This document shows, piece by piece, positions 24,905 to 37,000 of a stretch of DNA of 64,000 bases; position 1 is the first letter of the stretch; each line of letters begins with the position of its first letter. The stretch is from Actinomycetota bacterium (lineage in GTDB: Bacteria; Actinomycetota; Acidimicrobiia; Acidimicrobiales; Ilumatobacteraceae). The notes beneath the pieces are model-generated. The model made no database searches and was not told where the DNA came from. It saw only the letters and a program-made list of their open reading frames with translations. The position numbers were made by a program, and so were the translations under genes. Location: NCBI GenBank assembly GCA_016871355.1, contig VFZC01000007.1, positions 1 to 64,000 on the forward strand. Direction: 5' to 3'.

Positions 24905-27900
24905 GCCAACGAGTGCGCCGGATCTCCCTTCTGGCCGCCCTCGCCTACATCCCGTTGCTGGCGAGTGCACCGGGTCGCGTACCCGGTGACACCAAGTTGT
25001 ATCTGTACCTCGATCCGGGGCGATTGATCTCCGACTCGATCTGGTCGTGGGATGCGCGCCAACTCGGTGGCTGGGTTCCACACCAGAACGTCGGCTACCT
25101 ATGGCCCTCCGGTCCGTTCTACGCGGTGTTCGATTGGCTCGGCGTTCCCGACTGGATCACTCATCGACTCTGGACCGGATCTCTTCTCTTGTTGGCCGGT
25201 CTCGGCGTGCTCTGGTTGGCCCGGGTCGGACGCCTGTCCCCCACCGCCGGATTGTGTGCCGCAATTCTCTACCAACTCTCGCCGTACGTTCTGCCGTACA
25301 TCTCGCGCACCTCGGCCCTGCTCTTGCCCTGGGCGCTCTTGGGTTGGCTGATCGGCGTCACCATCCGAATCGCCGAACGACGAGATCCCCGAATGATCGG
25401 TTTCTTCGGACTCTTGATCGCATCGACCGGTGGGCTCAACGCCACCGCCTTGTTGATGATCGCCCCGGCTCCGATCATCTGGTTCGTCGCCACCTCTCGC
25501 GGCCAGTCGTGGCGGCGAATCGCGACGACTCTCGCGATACTCGGCGTCGTCGGATCAGGCGCCAGCGCATGGTGGTTGGCCGGTCTGCGCGTCCAAGGGT
25601 CGAACGGCGCCGCCGTGCTCTCGTACAGCGAGACCTTGGTGTCGACCGCGGCCACGTCGAGTTCGATCGAAGTACTGCGCGGTCTCGGTTATTGGCTCTT
25701 CTACGACCGCAACCATGTCGTTGCCCTCACGTCGGCGGCCACTCCGTACATGGGCAATCTGTTCGTGATCACCGCCGGCTTCTCCATCGTGGTGCTCGGA
25801 CTCCGCGGTCTGCGCTGGATACACACCGAGGTACGCCGCCCACTGGTGGCCATGTTGTTGGTCGGGGCCGTTCTCGCCATCGGCCCGTATCCATTCGACG
25901 ACCCGTCGCCCCTGTGGAGCCCGGCCACCGACAATCCCACCAGCGCACTCAGCTTGGCCTTGCGGTCGTCCACTCGCGCGGTGCCGCTCGTGATCCTCGC
26001 GCTCGTCATCGGGGCCGGTCTCTCGCTCGAACATCTCACGCGTCACCGTCGTCGCGCTCAGGTGGTCGCCCCGGCCCTCGCACTCGTCATCGCCGTCGTG
26101 AATCTGCCGGCGCTCGTCGGTGGTCGACTCGTCGATCCGGTCATGGAGCGACCGAACGACCTTCCCTCGGCGTGGTACGACGTCGCGGATTACCTCGACG
26201 CACGTGTGGACGCCGGCTTCACGGGTTCGGTGTTGCTGGTACCGGGCATCGAATCGGCGGCGTACCGCTGGGGCTATACGGTCGATCCGATCCTTCCCGG
26301 TCTCACCAAGAAGCGATTGCTCAGTCGCGACTGGTTACCACTCGGCAGCGCCCCGCACATGGATCTCCTCTACGCGCTCGACGACGCGTTCCAGAACGGT
26401 GACATCGATCCGGCGGCGGTGGCCCCGGTCGCTCGCCTTCTCGGTGCCGACACCGTGATGATCGTGAACAGTCATCAGTACGAACGGTTCGGAACCATTT
26501 CACCCGCGCGCACCGCGTCGCTCGCCCTCGACCGCGCCACCGGACTCACGCATCTCGCCGACTTCGGATCGCCCACCGACAACACCAGTCCCTACTGGTC
26601 GGCTGAAGACACTCTGTTTCCGGCCCCACCCCGACCCGAGATCAGTCTGTACGCGGTGGAGGACGCGAGTAGCGCCGACCGAGTTCTCGTGAGCCCGATC
26701 GTGGTTCTGGCCGACGGCACCGGGCTCGTCGACATCGCTCCGCTCGTGAGCGGGCCCGTATTGACAGCGGCCGCCCTCGACGAGCAGTCGCTCGAACGAG
26801 CCCTGGTGAGCGCACCCGACATTGTGATCACCGACTCGAACCGAAAGCGGGCCCACCACTGGCGCAGTTCGCAAGAAGTGTGGGGTGCGACCGAACCGCT
26901 CGATGGCGTGATTTCCACCGCCGACGTCTTCGATCAACGACTGCCGGTGTTCCCCGATCAGACGAGTGACGACCAGACGATCGTCGCGACGTCCGACATC
27001 ACGGCGCGAGCCACCGCGTACGGCTTCGAACTCACCTATCGACCCGAGTCACGTCCGTCGATGGCCGTCGATGGCGATCCGACCACGGCCTGGGTGGTGG
27101 GCGAACGTCGCGATCCGCGCGGCCAGACCATCACCCTCGACGCCCAGCAACCACTCGATGTACTCGAACTCGTCCCGGCCGACTCCGATCGACGTGTCAC
27201 TCGCGTTTCCATACGCGTGGACGGTGGTCGATGGACCTCGCACGACGTGAATGGATCGGCTCGGATCACTCTCGATCCGCCCGGTCGTGTGGTCGACGTA
27301 CGTATCGACGACGTGAGCTCGGCGGGCACGGGAGGCGTCGGCTGGTCCGAGATGACTCCGGCCGAACGCAGTCGGGCCGAGTTCGTGCGCGTACCGCTCG
27401 CATCCACTCTGCCCACCAACACCGCGCCGACCAGTTGGATCTTCACCCGACTCACGGCCGACCCCGTCGATCCCTGGCGCAGCGATCCCGAAACGGCGAT
27501 TCGGCGAGTGTTCGATTCACCCCGCGACGAGTCGTTGGCCGTCGCGGCCACGGTGCGCGTCGATGCACGCGCCTCGTCGTTGCTTCCCGACGTGACGGCT
27601 AGCAGCGTCCTGTCCCGTGCGATGCTGCCCTGGCACGCGCTCGATGGCGACGATCGCACGTCCTGGTTCCCTGCCGTCGGCGACGCATCTCCCTCGCTCG
27701 TGGTGCCCGCGCTGGCCGACGAGGTCTCGGTGCAACTCACCGTCACCGACGGCGCATCGCTGCGGGCGCGGGTCGACGACATCGACGTCGAGGTCACGAA
27801 TCGCGGCGACGGAAGGTTCGACATCTCGATTCCGACCGGAGCGCGTGCGATCACACTTCTCCCCGACGTCTCCAACCTGGCACCGCGCCGCGACAGCCGC

Positions 27901-28902
27901 ACCGGCGACCAGGTCGTTCCACCCGTTGGCATCGCCGAGATCGTCGGTTCGGCAACGATCGCTTCCGACCAGTCGTTCAGCATCGAGTGCCGCGACGACG
28001 TGCTCACTCTGGACGATCGAGCGATCGCGTTGAGCCTGAGCGGAACACTCGGTGACGTGCTGAACAATCGTGCGCTCGCGGCGACGTCGTGTGGAGACCC
28101 GATCTCGCTCGGCACGGGAGACCATCGCCTCGAGGTCCGGCCCGGCCACCAGACCGGCTGGCACATCGACCAAATCGTGCTGCGCTCCACCGGCGCGCGA
28201 TTCGCACCGGCCGCTTCAACTGACTCCGATGTCGTCGCCACCGTCGAACGGGCCGGTCGCACCTACACGGTTCCCCCGTGCCCCGTCGGCTGCTGGCTCG
28301 AGACCCGCGACGGCTGGAACACCGGTTGGTCGGCCTCCATCGACGGCACCGAACTCGGTCGACCGATTGCTTCGGGTGGCGGACGCACCACCTGGTGGCT
28401 CGATCCGTCCGACACCACTCGCACGGTCGAAGCGTCGTGGGCACCGCAGCGCACGCTCTGGTTCGGACTCGGCCTCTCGCTGTTCACCGTGTTGCTGTGC
28501 TGCGTGCTCGCGCTGTGGCCTTCACGACGACGCGATGCGGTCGTGATCTCCACCTCGACCGACGACGACATCGTCCGTGATTCGAATCCACGCCGACTGG
28601 CACTCACCACTGCCGCAGTGACCGCCTTCGTGGTCGGCCCACTCTGGGCGATCGTTCCCCTCGTCCTCGTTCGAAAGAGCTTCAGCACCTGGGCCCGGCG
28701 CATCGGAATCGCACTCATCGTTCTGGCCGGACTCTTCGTGATCGCTCAGCAGATCCGCACCGGTGCCGATCCCGGATTCGGTTGGCCATCGGTGTTCCGA
28801 CGGGCCCACCGACCCGCCCTCCTCGGTCTGGTCCTCGTCGCCATGGGGTGGTGGGGGCAGTCGAACGCCAGCGACTCGCGCCGTAGGATGAGTGACTCGT
28901 GA
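24901..28902 (+). CDS. AftD-like alpha-(1->3)-arabinofuranosyltransferase (DUF3367)
   Basis: About 1333 residues, near the size of mycobacterial AftD (about 1400). The N-terminal GT-C half carries [20 protein letters not shown] and [20 protein letters not shown], matching the GDTK and GYLFPxGxFF landmarks of the DUF3367/AftD family, with about 11 hydrophobic helices. The long external half holds at least one carbohydrate-binding-like beta domain ([15 protein letters not shown] region) and ends in membrane helices. AftD adds branching arabinofuranose from a decaprenyl-phosphate donor; the same reaction is inferred here. Start: TTG overlapping the preceding TGA (or GTG at 24913). The dprE1/dprE2/ubiA genes lie about 10 kb downstream. 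Confidence 0.85.
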   Translation: MSQRVRRISLLAALAYIPLLASAPGRVPGDTKLYLYLDPGRLISDSIWSWDARQLGGWVPHQNVGYLWPSGPFYAVFDWLGVPDWITHRLWTGSLLLLAGLGVLWLARVGRLSPTAGLCAAILYQLSPYVLPYISRTSALLLPWALLGWLIGVTIRIAERRDPRMIGFFGLLIASTGGLNATALLMIAPAPIIWFVATSRGQSWRRIATTLAILGVVGSGASAWWLAGLRVQGSNGAAVLSYSETLVSTAATSSSIEVLRGLGYWLFYDRNHVVALTSAATPYMGNLFVITAGFSIVVLGLRGLRWIHTEVRRPLVAMLLVGAVLAIGPYPFDDPSPLWSPATDNPTSALSLALRSSTRAVPLVILALVIGAGLSLEHLTRHRRRAQVVAPALALVIAVVNLPALVGGRLVDPVMERPNDLPSAWYDVADYLDARVDAGFTGSVLLVPGIESAAYRWGYTVDPILPGLTKKRLLSRDWLPLGSAPHMDLLYALDDAFQNGDIDPAAVAPVARLLGADTVMIVNSHQYERFGTISPARTASLALDRATGLTHLADFGSPTDNTSPYWSAEDTLFPAPPRPEISLYAVEDASSADRVLVSPIVVLADGTGLVDIAPLVSGPVLTAAALDEQSLERALVSAPDIVITDSNRKRAHHWRSSQEVWGATEPLDGVISTADVFDQRLPVFPDQTSDDQTIVATSDITARATAYGFELTYRPESRPSMAVDGDPTTAWVVGERRDPRGQTITLDAQQPLDVLELVPADSDRRVTRVSIRVDGGRWTSHDVNGSARITLDPPGRVVDVRIDDVSSAGTGGVGWSEMTPAERSRAEFVRVPLASTLPTNTAPTSWIFTRLTADPVDPWRSDPETAIRRVFDSPRDESLAVAATVRVDARASSLLPDVTASSVLSRAMLPWHALDGDDRTSWFPAVGDASPSLVVPALADEVSVQLTVTDGASLRARVDDIDVEVTNRGDGRFDISIPTGARAITLLPDVSNLAPRRDSRTGDQVVPPVGIAEIVGSATIASDQSFSIECRDDVLTLDDRAIALSLSGTLGDVLNNRALAATSCGDPISLGTGDHRLEVRPGHQTGWHIDQIVLRSTGARFAPAASTDSDVVATVERAGRTYTVPPCPVGCWLETRDGWNTGWSASIDGTELGRPIASGGGRTTWWLDPSDTTRTVEASWAPQRTLWFGLGLSLFTVLLCCVLALWPSRRRDAVVISTSTDDDIVRDSNPRRLALTTAAVTAFVVGPLWAIVPLVLVRKSFSTWARRIGIALIVLAGLFVIAQQIRTGADPGFGWPSVFRRAHRPALLGLVLVAMGWWGQSNASDSRRRMSDS

Positions 28903-29651
28903 GCGCGCAACCATTCCCCTGCCTCTCGGTCGTGGTCCCTTGCTACAACGAAGAGGCCACCATCAAGACCTTGGTCGACCAAGTGCTGGCTTCGCCGTGG
29001 GTGGCCGAGATCGTGGTGGTCGACGATGGTTCGTCCGATCGCTCGCGCGACATCTTGGCCAGCCTGTCCGATCCGCGCGTGACCGTCGTTCTGCACGAAC
29101 GAAATCAAGGCAAAGGTGCCGCCCTGCGCACCGGATTCACGCGGGCCACGTCCGACTACGTGATCGTTCAAGACGCCGACCTCGAATACGATCCGGGTGA
29201 GTACGGCGTACTACTCGAACCGTTGCTCGACGATCGAGCCGATGTGGTCTTCGGTTCGCGATTCCTCTCCGGACGACCGCACCGAGTCCTCTACTTCTGG
29301 CACAGCATGGGGAACAAGTTCCTCACACTCATGTCGAACATGTTCACCGACCTGAACCTCACCGACATGGAGACCTGTTACAAGTGCTTCCGGCGCACGG
29401 TCATCCAATCGATCACCATCGAAGAAGACCGCTTCGGATTCGAACCCGAGATCACCGCCAAGTTGGCGCGTGGCCAATACCGCATCTACGAAGTCGGCAT
29501 CTCGTACTCGGGTCGCACCTACGCCGAGGGCAAGAAGATCGGCTGGCGCGACGGCGTTCGAGCCGTCTACTGCATCGTGCGCTACTCGGAAGTCGGTTCG
29601 AAGGTCCTCGGTCGCGTCGAGTCGCTCCAGAAGTCGCGTCGGTTCAACTGA
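28899..29651 (+). CDS. GT2 family glycosyltransferase (polyprenyl-phosphate sugar synthase-like)
   Basis: 250-residue GT-A enzyme. The nucleotide-binding [11 protein letters not shown], the DDGSSD motif and the metal motif [12 protein letters not shown] are all present, as is the later [13 protein letters not shown] that marks DPG/DPM synthase-type members. There is no membrane tail. It would make a polyprenyl-phosphate sugar for the GT-C enzymes, though transfer to another acceptor is possible. A GTGA overlap couples it to the AftD-like gene. It converges with, and overlaps by 8 bp, a second GT2 gene. Confidence 0.88.
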   Translation: MSAQPFPCLSVVVPCYNEEATIKTLVDQVLASPWVAEIVVVDDGSSDRSRDILASLSDPRVTVVLHERNQGKGAALRTGFTRATSDYVIVQDADLEYDPGEYGVLLEPLLDDRADVVFGSRFLSGRPHRVLYFWHSMGNKFLTLMSNMFTDLNLTDMETCYKCFRRTVIQSITIEEDRFGFEPEITAKLARGQYRIYEVGISYSGRTYAEGKKIGWRDGVRAVYCIVRYSEVGSKVLGRVESLQKSRRFN

Positions 29652-30372
29652 CGCCGCGGAGCCGGCGCCAGCGATCGCCGATCCCCCACCGGGTCACCAA
29701 GATCATCGACTCGGCGATGATCCGGCCCGACATCTTCGACGTGCCGTACTGACGGTCGACGAACAGGATCGGCACTTCCACAATTAGTGAGCCGCGTCGA
29801 GACAGCCGAACGACCAACTCGGTGAGAAACGCATAGCCCTCGGCCCGGGTGGTGCGCGGATCGATCGCCGCCAGCGCCGAACCGCGATAGGCGCGGAAAC
29901 CCGAGGTGCAATCGCGAACCTTCACCCCGAGCACGAAGCCGGTGTAGAGATTGCCCCACTTCGACAACACTCGCCGATGCAGCGGCCAATCCTTCGTGCC
30001 TCCTCCGCGAACGTAACGCGAACCGATCACGGCATCGGCCCCTTCGTCGAGAGATCGCAGCATGATCGGGATCACGTCGGGATCGTGCGAGAAGTCGCAG
30101 TCCATCGACACCACGGCGTCGAAACCTTCGTCGATCGCCAATCCGAATCCGTGGCGATAGGCGGTGCCCAGACCATTCTTGCCCGCGCGATGCACCACGC
30201 GAACACCTCCGAGTTCGGCCGCGACCGATTCGGCGATACGACCCGTTCCGTCGGGCGAGTTGTCGTCGATCACCATGATGGTCGCGTCGGGGACCACTCG
30301 GCGCAACGATCGGAGCATTCGCTCGATGTTCTCGCTCTCGTTGTACGTGGGGAGCACCACGGCGGTCGGCAC
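29644..30372 (-). CDS. Polyprenol monophosphomannose synthase-like GT2 (Ppm1 domain)
   Basis: 242-residue dolichol-phosphate-mannose-synthase-like protein. [16 protein letters not shown], the metal-binding [22 protein letters not shown] and the C-terminal [24 protein letters not shown] are conserved blocks of actinobacterial Ppm1. It would load mannose from GDP-mannose onto polyprenyl phosphate at the inner face of the membrane, supplying GT-C enzymes. It lacks the N-terminal apolipoprotein acyltransferase domain that is fused in some mycobacteria. The GTG start has TAGGGT (30381-30386) 8 nt upstream, so it may have its own promoter at the end of the GT4 gene. Confidence 0.9.
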   Translation of the reverse strand: MPTAVVLPTYNESENIERMLRSLRRVVPDATIMVIDDNSPDGTGRIAESVAAELGGVRVVHRAGKNGLGTAYRHGFGLAIDEGFDAVVSMDCDFSHDPDVIPIMLRSLDEGADAVIGSRYVRGGGTKDWPLHRRVLSKWGNLYTGFVLGVKVRDCTSGFRAYRGSALAAIDPRTTRAEGYAFLTELVVRLSRRGSLIVEVPILFVDRQYGTSKMSGRIIAESMILVTRWGIGDRWRRLRGVS

Positions 30373-30380
30373 GGTCGACC

Positions 30381-30386
30381 ACCCTA
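30381..30386 (-). promoter_or_regulatory. -10-like box before the Ppm1-like gene
   Basis: TAGGGT on the minus strand, 8 nt before the GTG at 30372. A good TANNNT match, overlapping the end of the upstream GT4 gene. Confidence 0.35.
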
Positions 30387-31529
30387 CCGAACGACTTGGG
30401 CGTGAAGAGGTGACAGCACTCCCTCGGCCAGCGCGTCCCAGGTGAGTCGTCGGGCCCGACGCTCGGCGTCACGCGACAACTGCGCTCGCCGCTCGGTGTC
30501 GGTGAGCACCTGAACCAATGAACGATGCAGATCGTCGATCGGTGCGAGCACACCGGTTTCGCCGTCGATCACCGAGCAGCGATGACCGCTGATGTCGGTG
30601 GCCACCGCGGGCGTGCCGCATCCGGCCGCTTCGGTGAGGGCCAGACCCCAACCCTCGGCGAGCGAGGCGCTGGCCACGATCCACGAACGGCGATAGTGAT
30701 CGCGTAACGCATCGCGACTGATTCGTCCGGCGAATTCGATCCAGCCTCGCGCGTCGTGAGCGTCGACCCACTGCTCGAGTCGCTCGCGCTCAGGGCCGTC
30801 ACCGACCAACGTCAAGCGAAGATCGGGCACGGTTCGACGTGCGATCGCCACTTGTTCGAACAGCCGATCGAACCGTTTGACCGGAGCCTGGCGCCCCACG
30901 GCGAGGATCGACGGATGACTCGTCTTGCCGATCGTCGGATCGGGCGAGAAGAAGTCGTCGACACCAACCGGTCCGGTGATCACTCGATCGGATTTCCAAC
31001 CGAGTTCGATGAGTTCGTCCCGCGTGTCATCCGACGTGGTGACGGTCGGAGTGCGTCGGTAGGCCGGCGGCGCCCAAATCGTCTCGAGTGCGCGACCAAG
31101 GGCTGCAATCGGACCCGGGAACACCTGGTTCCACATCGGGCCGTGGATGTGATGGAGGATGAGGATGCGCGGCTTACGACACCACAGCGGCGAGAACCAG
31201 GGCACTCCGTTCCAGATTTCGACGAGGGCGTCGTAGCGGCCCATACGCCCGACGACCTCGGACGCGATGGTGCGCGGAAACACCGACATGCGCCCACCTC
31301 GGCGAACCACGTCGTAGCCGTTGCGTCGCGCCACGGAGGGAAGTCCGTCGGCGTGGGACGTGCGGTGCAGTACCTCGAGGCCGGCGGCCGCCCACCGCTT
31401 CATGAATTCGTCGGCGTGCACTTCCGATCCGCCCGCTTCTCGATCGTCGAGATCGCGCCAGGCGAGCACGTGCACGCGTCGTACACCCCGCGCGATCACG
31501 TCGTCGACCATCGACTGGAGATCGCTCAC
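30384..31529 (-). CDS. GT4 family glycosyltransferase
   Basis: GT-B fold, retaining glycosyltransferase of 381 residues. The N-terminal VHVLAWRDLDDREAGGSEVH is the glycine-rich donor/acceptor entry typical of GT4. The C-terminal donor site has AVGRQAPVKRFDRLFEQ and ASLAEGWGLALTEAAGCG, with the E-x7-E pattern and DISGHR following. It probably works on the cytoplasmic side on a lipid-linked or nucleotide-sugar acceptor. I chose the GTG at 31529 because it overlaps the preceding stop (GTGA); longer in-frame readings extend into the upstream gene. It is the third gene of a minus-strand glycan operon. Confidence 0.88.
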   Translation of the reverse strand: MSDLQSMVDDVIARGVRRVHVLAWRDLDDREAGGSEVHADEFMKRWAAAGLEVLHRTSHADGLPSVARRNGYDVVRRGGRMSVFPRTIASEVVGRMGRYDALVEIWNGVPWFSPLWCRKPRILILHHIHGPMWNQVFPGPIAALGRALETIWAPPAYRRTPTVTTSDDTRDELIELGWKSDRVITGPVGVDDFFSPDPTIGKTSHPSILAVGRQAPVKRFDRLFEQVAIARRTVPDLRLTLVGDGPERERLEQWVDAHDARGWIEFAGRISRDALRDHYRRSWIVASASLAEGWGLALTEAAGCGTPAVATDISGHRCSVIDGETGVLAPIDDLHRSLVQVLTDTERRAQLSRDAERRARRLTWDALAEGVLSPLHAQVVR

Positions 31530-33325
31530 GGGTACAGCGGCGCTCCGACCGGGACGCGGAAGACCGCTCCGGGTAGTCGTATCTCGTTGTATCGGTTCAC
31601 GAGTACGTCGAGATCGGACGGCGACTCGACGTTGTACACCACCTGCGTGTGCCCGTATTGCGAGTCGAGCAGAGTGATCCACTCCGGATGACCCAGCTCA
31701 CGGATGCGTTCTTCGATGCGAAGACGCAAGTCGTTCGATTCGGCGCGCTCGTCGGCCGAACGCGGGTCGTACTCGGCCAACATCTCGGCATCGTCGCGCA
31801 GCGAAAAGCGCTCGATGTTCTCCGAGCCGACCACGAACCAGAGCACGGCATCGGCGTCGCGTTCGTCGGACATCGAGCGATACGGGCGAACGGTGGCCTT
31901 GGCCCACGGATCGACCTTCAACGTGTCGCCGCGCTTCTCCATCTCGAGGACGAAACCGAAGCCGGTTCCACCCAACGATGCCGGGTCGTGCCAGCGCAAC
32001 AAGTAGACCGAGTCGGGACCGAGAGACGGCGCGAGTTGCGCACCGAGATTCGCCACCAATCGCGAGTCACTGCGATAGGGCAAGTCGGCGCCGGCCGACG
32101 CCGCCGAGCCAGCCAGCGCCACACCGAGAACGGTCGCACCAAGAACTGCCCCGCCGATCGACGTCGATCGATGCCTGAGTTCCGAGTCGCCCGCGAGGGT
32201 GATGGTGACCGACCACAACGATGCGACTATCCAGAACACCGCCAACAGCCACGACCAACGAATCACGTAGTCGTAGAAGGTTCCGAACACGCGCGACGTG
32301 GCGTATAGGCCGATGAGCGTCGACCAGCCGAGCACGACGTACAAGCGACCGAGTTGGCGATCGCGATGCCGACGCCAAGCGGCCAGACCGGCGAGCACCA
32401 CCACGACGAACGCGACGAATCCCCACCACCGTGGGTCGTCGGTCGGATCGCGGCCCGGACCGGTCGCGAACGGACCGGCCAGATTGAACTCACCGGCCAA
32501 GGCTCGAAAGGCGGCCCGCAGACCAACGGTTTCGTCGGGTGGATTGGTGAAGTGCTCCCAAACTCGCCGCAAGTTTCCCGGACCCGGCTGCAACTGTTCG
32601 ATCACCGGCGGCAACCACATCGCGAACGTGACCCCGGCCGACCAGACCACCGGTCGACGCCAGGTTCCCGAGCGACGCGTGGTCCACACGAGCCACACCA
32701 CGAGTGGCACCAGTGCACCGGCCACGAGCGGCACGTAGCTGATGTGGGTCTGTAGGCAGTGGTACCCCACGGCCACGGCCAGGGGAAGCGCCCGGTGATG
32801 CCCGAGCAGAACGCCGGCGACCAGAACCAGAAAGAGCGTGTACGCGAACACGGGAATCCACGTGTTCCATGGTTCGAGGAAGAAACCGGGGGCGAGCGAC
32901 CGCACGATCACAGCCATGACGAGCGCCGTGATCGCGGTAACCCGCCACCCGAACCAGCGGCGCACGAAGAAGAGCGTGGCCAACACGCCAGCCATGTGCA
33001 CGACGAGGGTCGACACGATCACGCTGATACTCGAGCGGAACATCGCGAGATACACCGGATACAGCGCGTACGCCATGGACGGCCCCGGCTTGTAGCCCTG
33101 GTCGTTGATGTCACGACCCACGCGGGCCGCCACACCCACCAACGGCGGATGTTCGGGAATGCCGCGCATCATGAGCTCGGCCAACGACATGTCGCCCGTG
33201 GGGTGCCAGTCGACGAAGAGGTTGGACGCGACCGCCACGATGGCCGGCAACATCACGATCGCCGTCATCGCCACGAGCGTCACGAACGGATGACCGAGCG
33301 CCCAGTTCCTCAGGCGAGTGATCAT
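31526..33325 (-). CDS. Polytopic membrane protein, probable GT-C glycosyltransferase
   Basis: 599 residues with an N-terminal helix, then VDWHPTGDMSLAELMMRGIP. This is an external loop with the lone acidic pair expected near the active site of GT-C enzymes. About ten more hydrophobic segments follow, then a roughly 150-residue C-terminal globular part (from about VDPWAKATVRPYRSMSD). I do not recognise a named family. GT39-like membrane glycosyltransferase is the best guess, based on topology and neighbours. It overlaps the SGNH-like gene before it (ATGA) and the GT4 gene after it (GTGA), so all three are coupled. Confidence 0.7.
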   Translation of the reverse strand: MITRLRNWALGHPFVTLVAMTAIVMLPAIVAVASNLFVDWHPTGDMSLAELMMRGIPEHPPLVGVAARVGRDINDQGYKPGPSMAYALYPVYLAMFRSSISVIVSTLVVHMAGVLATLFFVRRWFGWRVTAITALVMAVIVRSLAPGFFLEPWNTWIPVFAYTLFLVLVAGVLLGHHRALPLAVAVGYHCLQTHISYVPLVAGALVPLVVWLVWTTRRSGTWRRPVVWSAGVTFAMWLPPVIEQLQPGPGNLRRVWEHFTNPPDETVGLRAAFRALAGEFNLAGPFATGPGRDPTDDPRWWGFVAFVVVVLAGLAAWRRHRDRQLGRLYVVLGWSTLIGLYATSRVFGTFYDYVIRWSWLLAVFWIVASLWSVTITLAGDSELRHRSTSIGGAVLGATVLGVALAGSAASAGADLPYRSDSRLVANLGAQLAPSLGPDSVYLLRWHDPASLGGTGFGFVLEMEKRGDTLKVDPWAKATVRPYRSMSDERDADAVLWFVVGSENIERFSLRDDAEMLAEYDPRSADERAESNDLRLRIEERIRELGHPEWITLLDSQYGHTQVVYNVESPSDLDVLVNRYNEIRLPGAVFRVPVGAPLYP

Positions 33326-33969
33326 CGGACAGCCGCCACGGTCATGCGCGCCACGCGCTGATTACCCGACTCGGTGAGACCATTCGCGTCCCACGCGACG
33401 ATGCGACCGCTGCCCGGGCAGTCGTCCCACCACAGGCAGTCGACCTCGGAACCCGCGTCGCCGAGCAGACGAGCGGTATCGACCACGCGAACGTCCGATC
33501 GATCGCTCAGTTGCCGCACGAACTCACTCTCGGCTGGCGTGACGTCGGGCCACCGCACGACGACCAAGCGAGTGTCGCCGGCGCCGCGAACCGAATCGGC
33601 CAGCGTCGTGTCGAGTGCACACAAATCGTCAGTCGACGGTGCCACCACCACGGCTCGGTACGACCCGCCCGAGAGTTCGGACACCAACCGATCGGACACG
33701 GCGCACCACGAGTCGGCCACCGATGACCACTCGGTGGTGAAGCCGTTCTCGCGCAGCCGGCGGTCGAGAGGTTCTCGGCCGTCGACGAGACGCTCGCCGC
33801 TAATGATGAGCACGGTGGTCGAGCGATCGGTCAGACCCGGCCACCACCACCAGAGAGCCACCGCGAGGGCGAGGACGCCCACGACCGCGGGACGGGCGAA
33901 CCGGTTGCGCATCAACGGGCGACGGTACCACCGCACCTTCTCGTCCGACGGCCAATCAGGCTCTGCCAC
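33322..33969 (-). CDS. Membrane-anchored SGNH-like protein with degenerate catalytic residues
   Basis: About 215 residues: a short basic N-terminus, one transmembrane helix (AVVGVLALAVALWWWW), then an external domain. The domain begins STTVLIISGERLVDG where an SGNH hydrolase would have the GDS block. It ends DCLWWDDCPGSGRIVAW then DANGLTESGNQRVA, closely like the Cys-pair and DxNHLT block of SGNH domains linked to acyltransferase-3 proteins, but with Gly where the catalytic His belongs. It is therefore probably a non-catalytic relative. The start is uncertain: GTG 33969 is used here, and GTG 33936 and ATG 33912 are alternatives. It leads the minus-strand glycan operon. Confidence 0.6.
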   Translation of the reverse strand: MAEPDWPSDEKVRWYRRPLMRNRFARPAVVGVLALAVALWWWWPGLTDRSTTVLIISGERLVDGREPLDRRLRENGFTTEWSSVADSWCAVSDRLVSELSGGSYRAVVVAPSTDDLCALDTTLADSVRGAGDTRLVVVRWPDVTPAESEFVRQLSDRSDVRVVDTARLLGDAGSEVDCLWWDDCPGSGRIVAWDANGLTESGNQRVARMTVAAVR

Positions 33970-34018
33970 CAGGTGTTTGTCGTAGTATCGGACAGTCCTT
34001 TCGGGACGTTGGACGACG

Positions 34019-37000
34019 ATGCTGGGACCTCGACAGGACGATCCCGCCCTCCCCCGTGCGGGATGGCTGATCCTCGGGCTCGGCGTCGCCCATCTCGTCG
34101 AACGCTCACTCGCCGCGGGCGATGTCGTGTCGTGGTCGGGCTGGATCCAACCCCTTCTTCTCGTGGCCGTGGTGGCGACGGCGCCCGTCGACGGCTGGAC
34201 TCGCCGACGCGTCCTCATGGGCGGTGCGTTGTGGTGGTCGATCGTGGCCATTGCGGTCGCGACCCATGCGGCCACCACACCGACTCCGCGAGACCTGTTG
34301 GCGAGCCTCGTGATCTTCCGTACTCCCGACGGTGCGCTTCCGGGTCTGGAGATCGGACCTCTCGTACTGACGGCGGTCCTGACTCTCGTCGTCCTCCGGC
34401 GGTGGCGCTCCTCGAATCACGTCGTCGTTCCCGTCGGACTGATCGCGATCGGACTGGCGGTTCAACTGATCGGCGGCCAGATGGCCACGTGGCCGCTCGG
34501 ACATCTCCATCTGGTCGGACTCGGATTGCTGGCCCGTCGTTGGAGCGCCGGTCTCATTCGCACCGACGTTCGACGGCCGCGTCTCACCTCGTTGCTCTGG
34601 ATCACGCCCGGTGTCGTTCTTCTCGGCGACTCGGCCTTCGATCTCATCGCTCGCCAGCACGTCGAACGCGTCGTACTCCACAGCGGACGGGCGATCGGAC
34701 TCGATGGTCCGGTCCTCCCGACTTTTCTCTGGACCGTCATCACGGCGTCCGCACTCGGACTCGTGATCACCGCTGCCCTCGCCGTCGCCGTCGGCCACGG
34801 TTCGTTCGCTCGCCGAACGTCGTACGCCCTCACCGCGACGTCGGTGATCGCCCTCGGCTTCCTGGTGCGACTGGCCACACTGCTCACGGTCGCACCCACG
34901 CGCACCGACGGCGGCGATCCGCTCTTCTACCACTCCACTGCCAACATCCTCGCCGAAGGTGGCGGCTTCCCCGAACCGCTCAACTTCATCGCATTCCAAC
35001 GGTGGATTCCGTCGGCTCTGCACGGACCGCTCTATCCCATCGTCCTGTCGATCAGTTCACGACTGGGTGGCACCACCTACTTCGACCACAAGTTCGTGTC
35101 GCTGTTGATCGGCACCGGTGTCGTCGCACTGGTGGTTCTGGTGACTCGTCGCATCACCGACTCACCGCTCGCGGCCATCGTCGCCGGATTCCTCGCCGCG
35201 ATCTACCCCAACTTGTGGTTGGTCGACGCTGTGTTGTTCCCCGAAGGCCTCATGGCTCTGTGCACGATGACGGTCGTCTACGCCGCGTATCGCTGGTGGG
35301 ATCGACCGGCCTGGCGCTGGACCATCGTCATGGGAGCCGTCACCGGGTTGGCCACCCTCGCGAGAGGCGAAGGTTTGTTGCTGTCGGTTCTCCTCATCGT
35401 CCCGTGGATCGCACTGCGCCGCGACCTGTCGTGGCGCCGACGAATCGAACACGTCGCGCTGGCGGCCGTAGCGTGCATCGTCGTCCTGGCTCCCTGGGCC
35501 GTTCGTAACGCCCGTTCGTTCGAGGCCTTCGTGCCTCTGTCGACCAACGGCAACGAGTTGTTCGTGTACGCCAATTGCGACGAGACCTACGAAGGAAAGT
35601 TCCTGGGCTTCTGGCTGTTCGATTGCCAAGAGCAGATTCGACGCGAGGGCCGCGACGCCGTCGGCGACGAAGCCGAGAAGTCTTTGTACTGGCGCGAAAT
35701 CGGTCTCGACTACGCGCGTGACAACGCCGGTCAGCTGCCCAAGGTGTTGGCGGCTCGTGTGCTGCGCCAATGGGATCTCTTCCGGCCGTGGCAGAACGCC
35801 GACTTCGCCCCCATCGAGGGCCGCGACAAGGATGCCGCTCGAGCCGGTCTCGTCATGTACTACGGACTGGCCGCGACCTCGCTCGTGGGCGTGCGCTGGT
35901 TGCGTCGTCGACAGGTGCGATTGCTCCCGCTCGTCGTGCAGTTCGTGAGTGTCACGCTCACCGCGGCGTATGCGTACGGCACCACGAGATTCCGCATCCC
36001 GGCCGAGCCGATTCTGTGTGTCTTGGCTGGCGCCGGAGCCGTTCCGATCATTCGCTGGCTGGCCCGTCGCTACGCGCGCACGCCGCGTGACGAACCCGTC
36101 GACACGACTCCGTTCGTTCGGGGCGGATCCGTGTCGTGGCGGACCGCCTTCCAACGCGCATCGGTGCGTTCGTGGATCGCGGTCGGTTCGGTCGCAGCGG
36201 CGGTGGGCCTGGCCCTTCCCGCGCTCTACCGCGCGACTGGGTCGACCATGGAAGAGGGCTTCATGCTCGTCTTCCCCGAACGCGTGATGAACGGCGACGT
36301 CGCCAACGTCGACTTCTTGCATCTGTACGGACCCGGCTCACTGCACTGGCTGTCGTTGTGGTACCGACTCTTCGACGTCTCACTCGCCAGCGAACGAACC
36401 TTCGGGCTGCTCCAACATCTTCTCGTCGTCTCGGCTCTCTTCGTACTGGCCCGTCCGTGGGGGCGCGCGGTGGCCGCCGTCGCCGCCGCGTCGTCGGTGG
36501 TCTACGTCCTCACCCCCATCGGCTTGCAGGCCTTGGCCTGGTCGGGTGCGGTCGGGCTCGGTTTGTGGTCGGTGGTCTTCGCGGTGCGCGCGTCGTACAT
36601 CGAACGACCAGCGCGTTCGGTGCTGATCAGCGGCCTGCTGGCCGGAGTCGCTCTCACCTTCCGTCCCGATGTGGTGCTCGCGCTGGCACTGGCTCTGGGT
36701 TTCACTCCGGTGGTGCGACGACAGTGGCGTGCTCTCGCCGGTGGTCTCGCCATCGGGTTGGCGTCGTTCTGGATTCATCTCGTGCAGGCCGGTCCGGCCG
36801 ATGTCTTCCGCGGCATGGTGCTCGAGCCGGTCTTCGATCTGCGTGGCGGGCGCGAACTACCGCGACCCCCGAGCTGGGACCATCTCGACGGTGCCCTGCA
36901 GGTGATCGGCGAGAAGTTCGCACCCTGGTGGGGTGTTCCGCACATCGGTGCACCCAAGCAGTTGTTCCTCTGGTTCTTCGCCCTTCCGATCATCGCCTTC

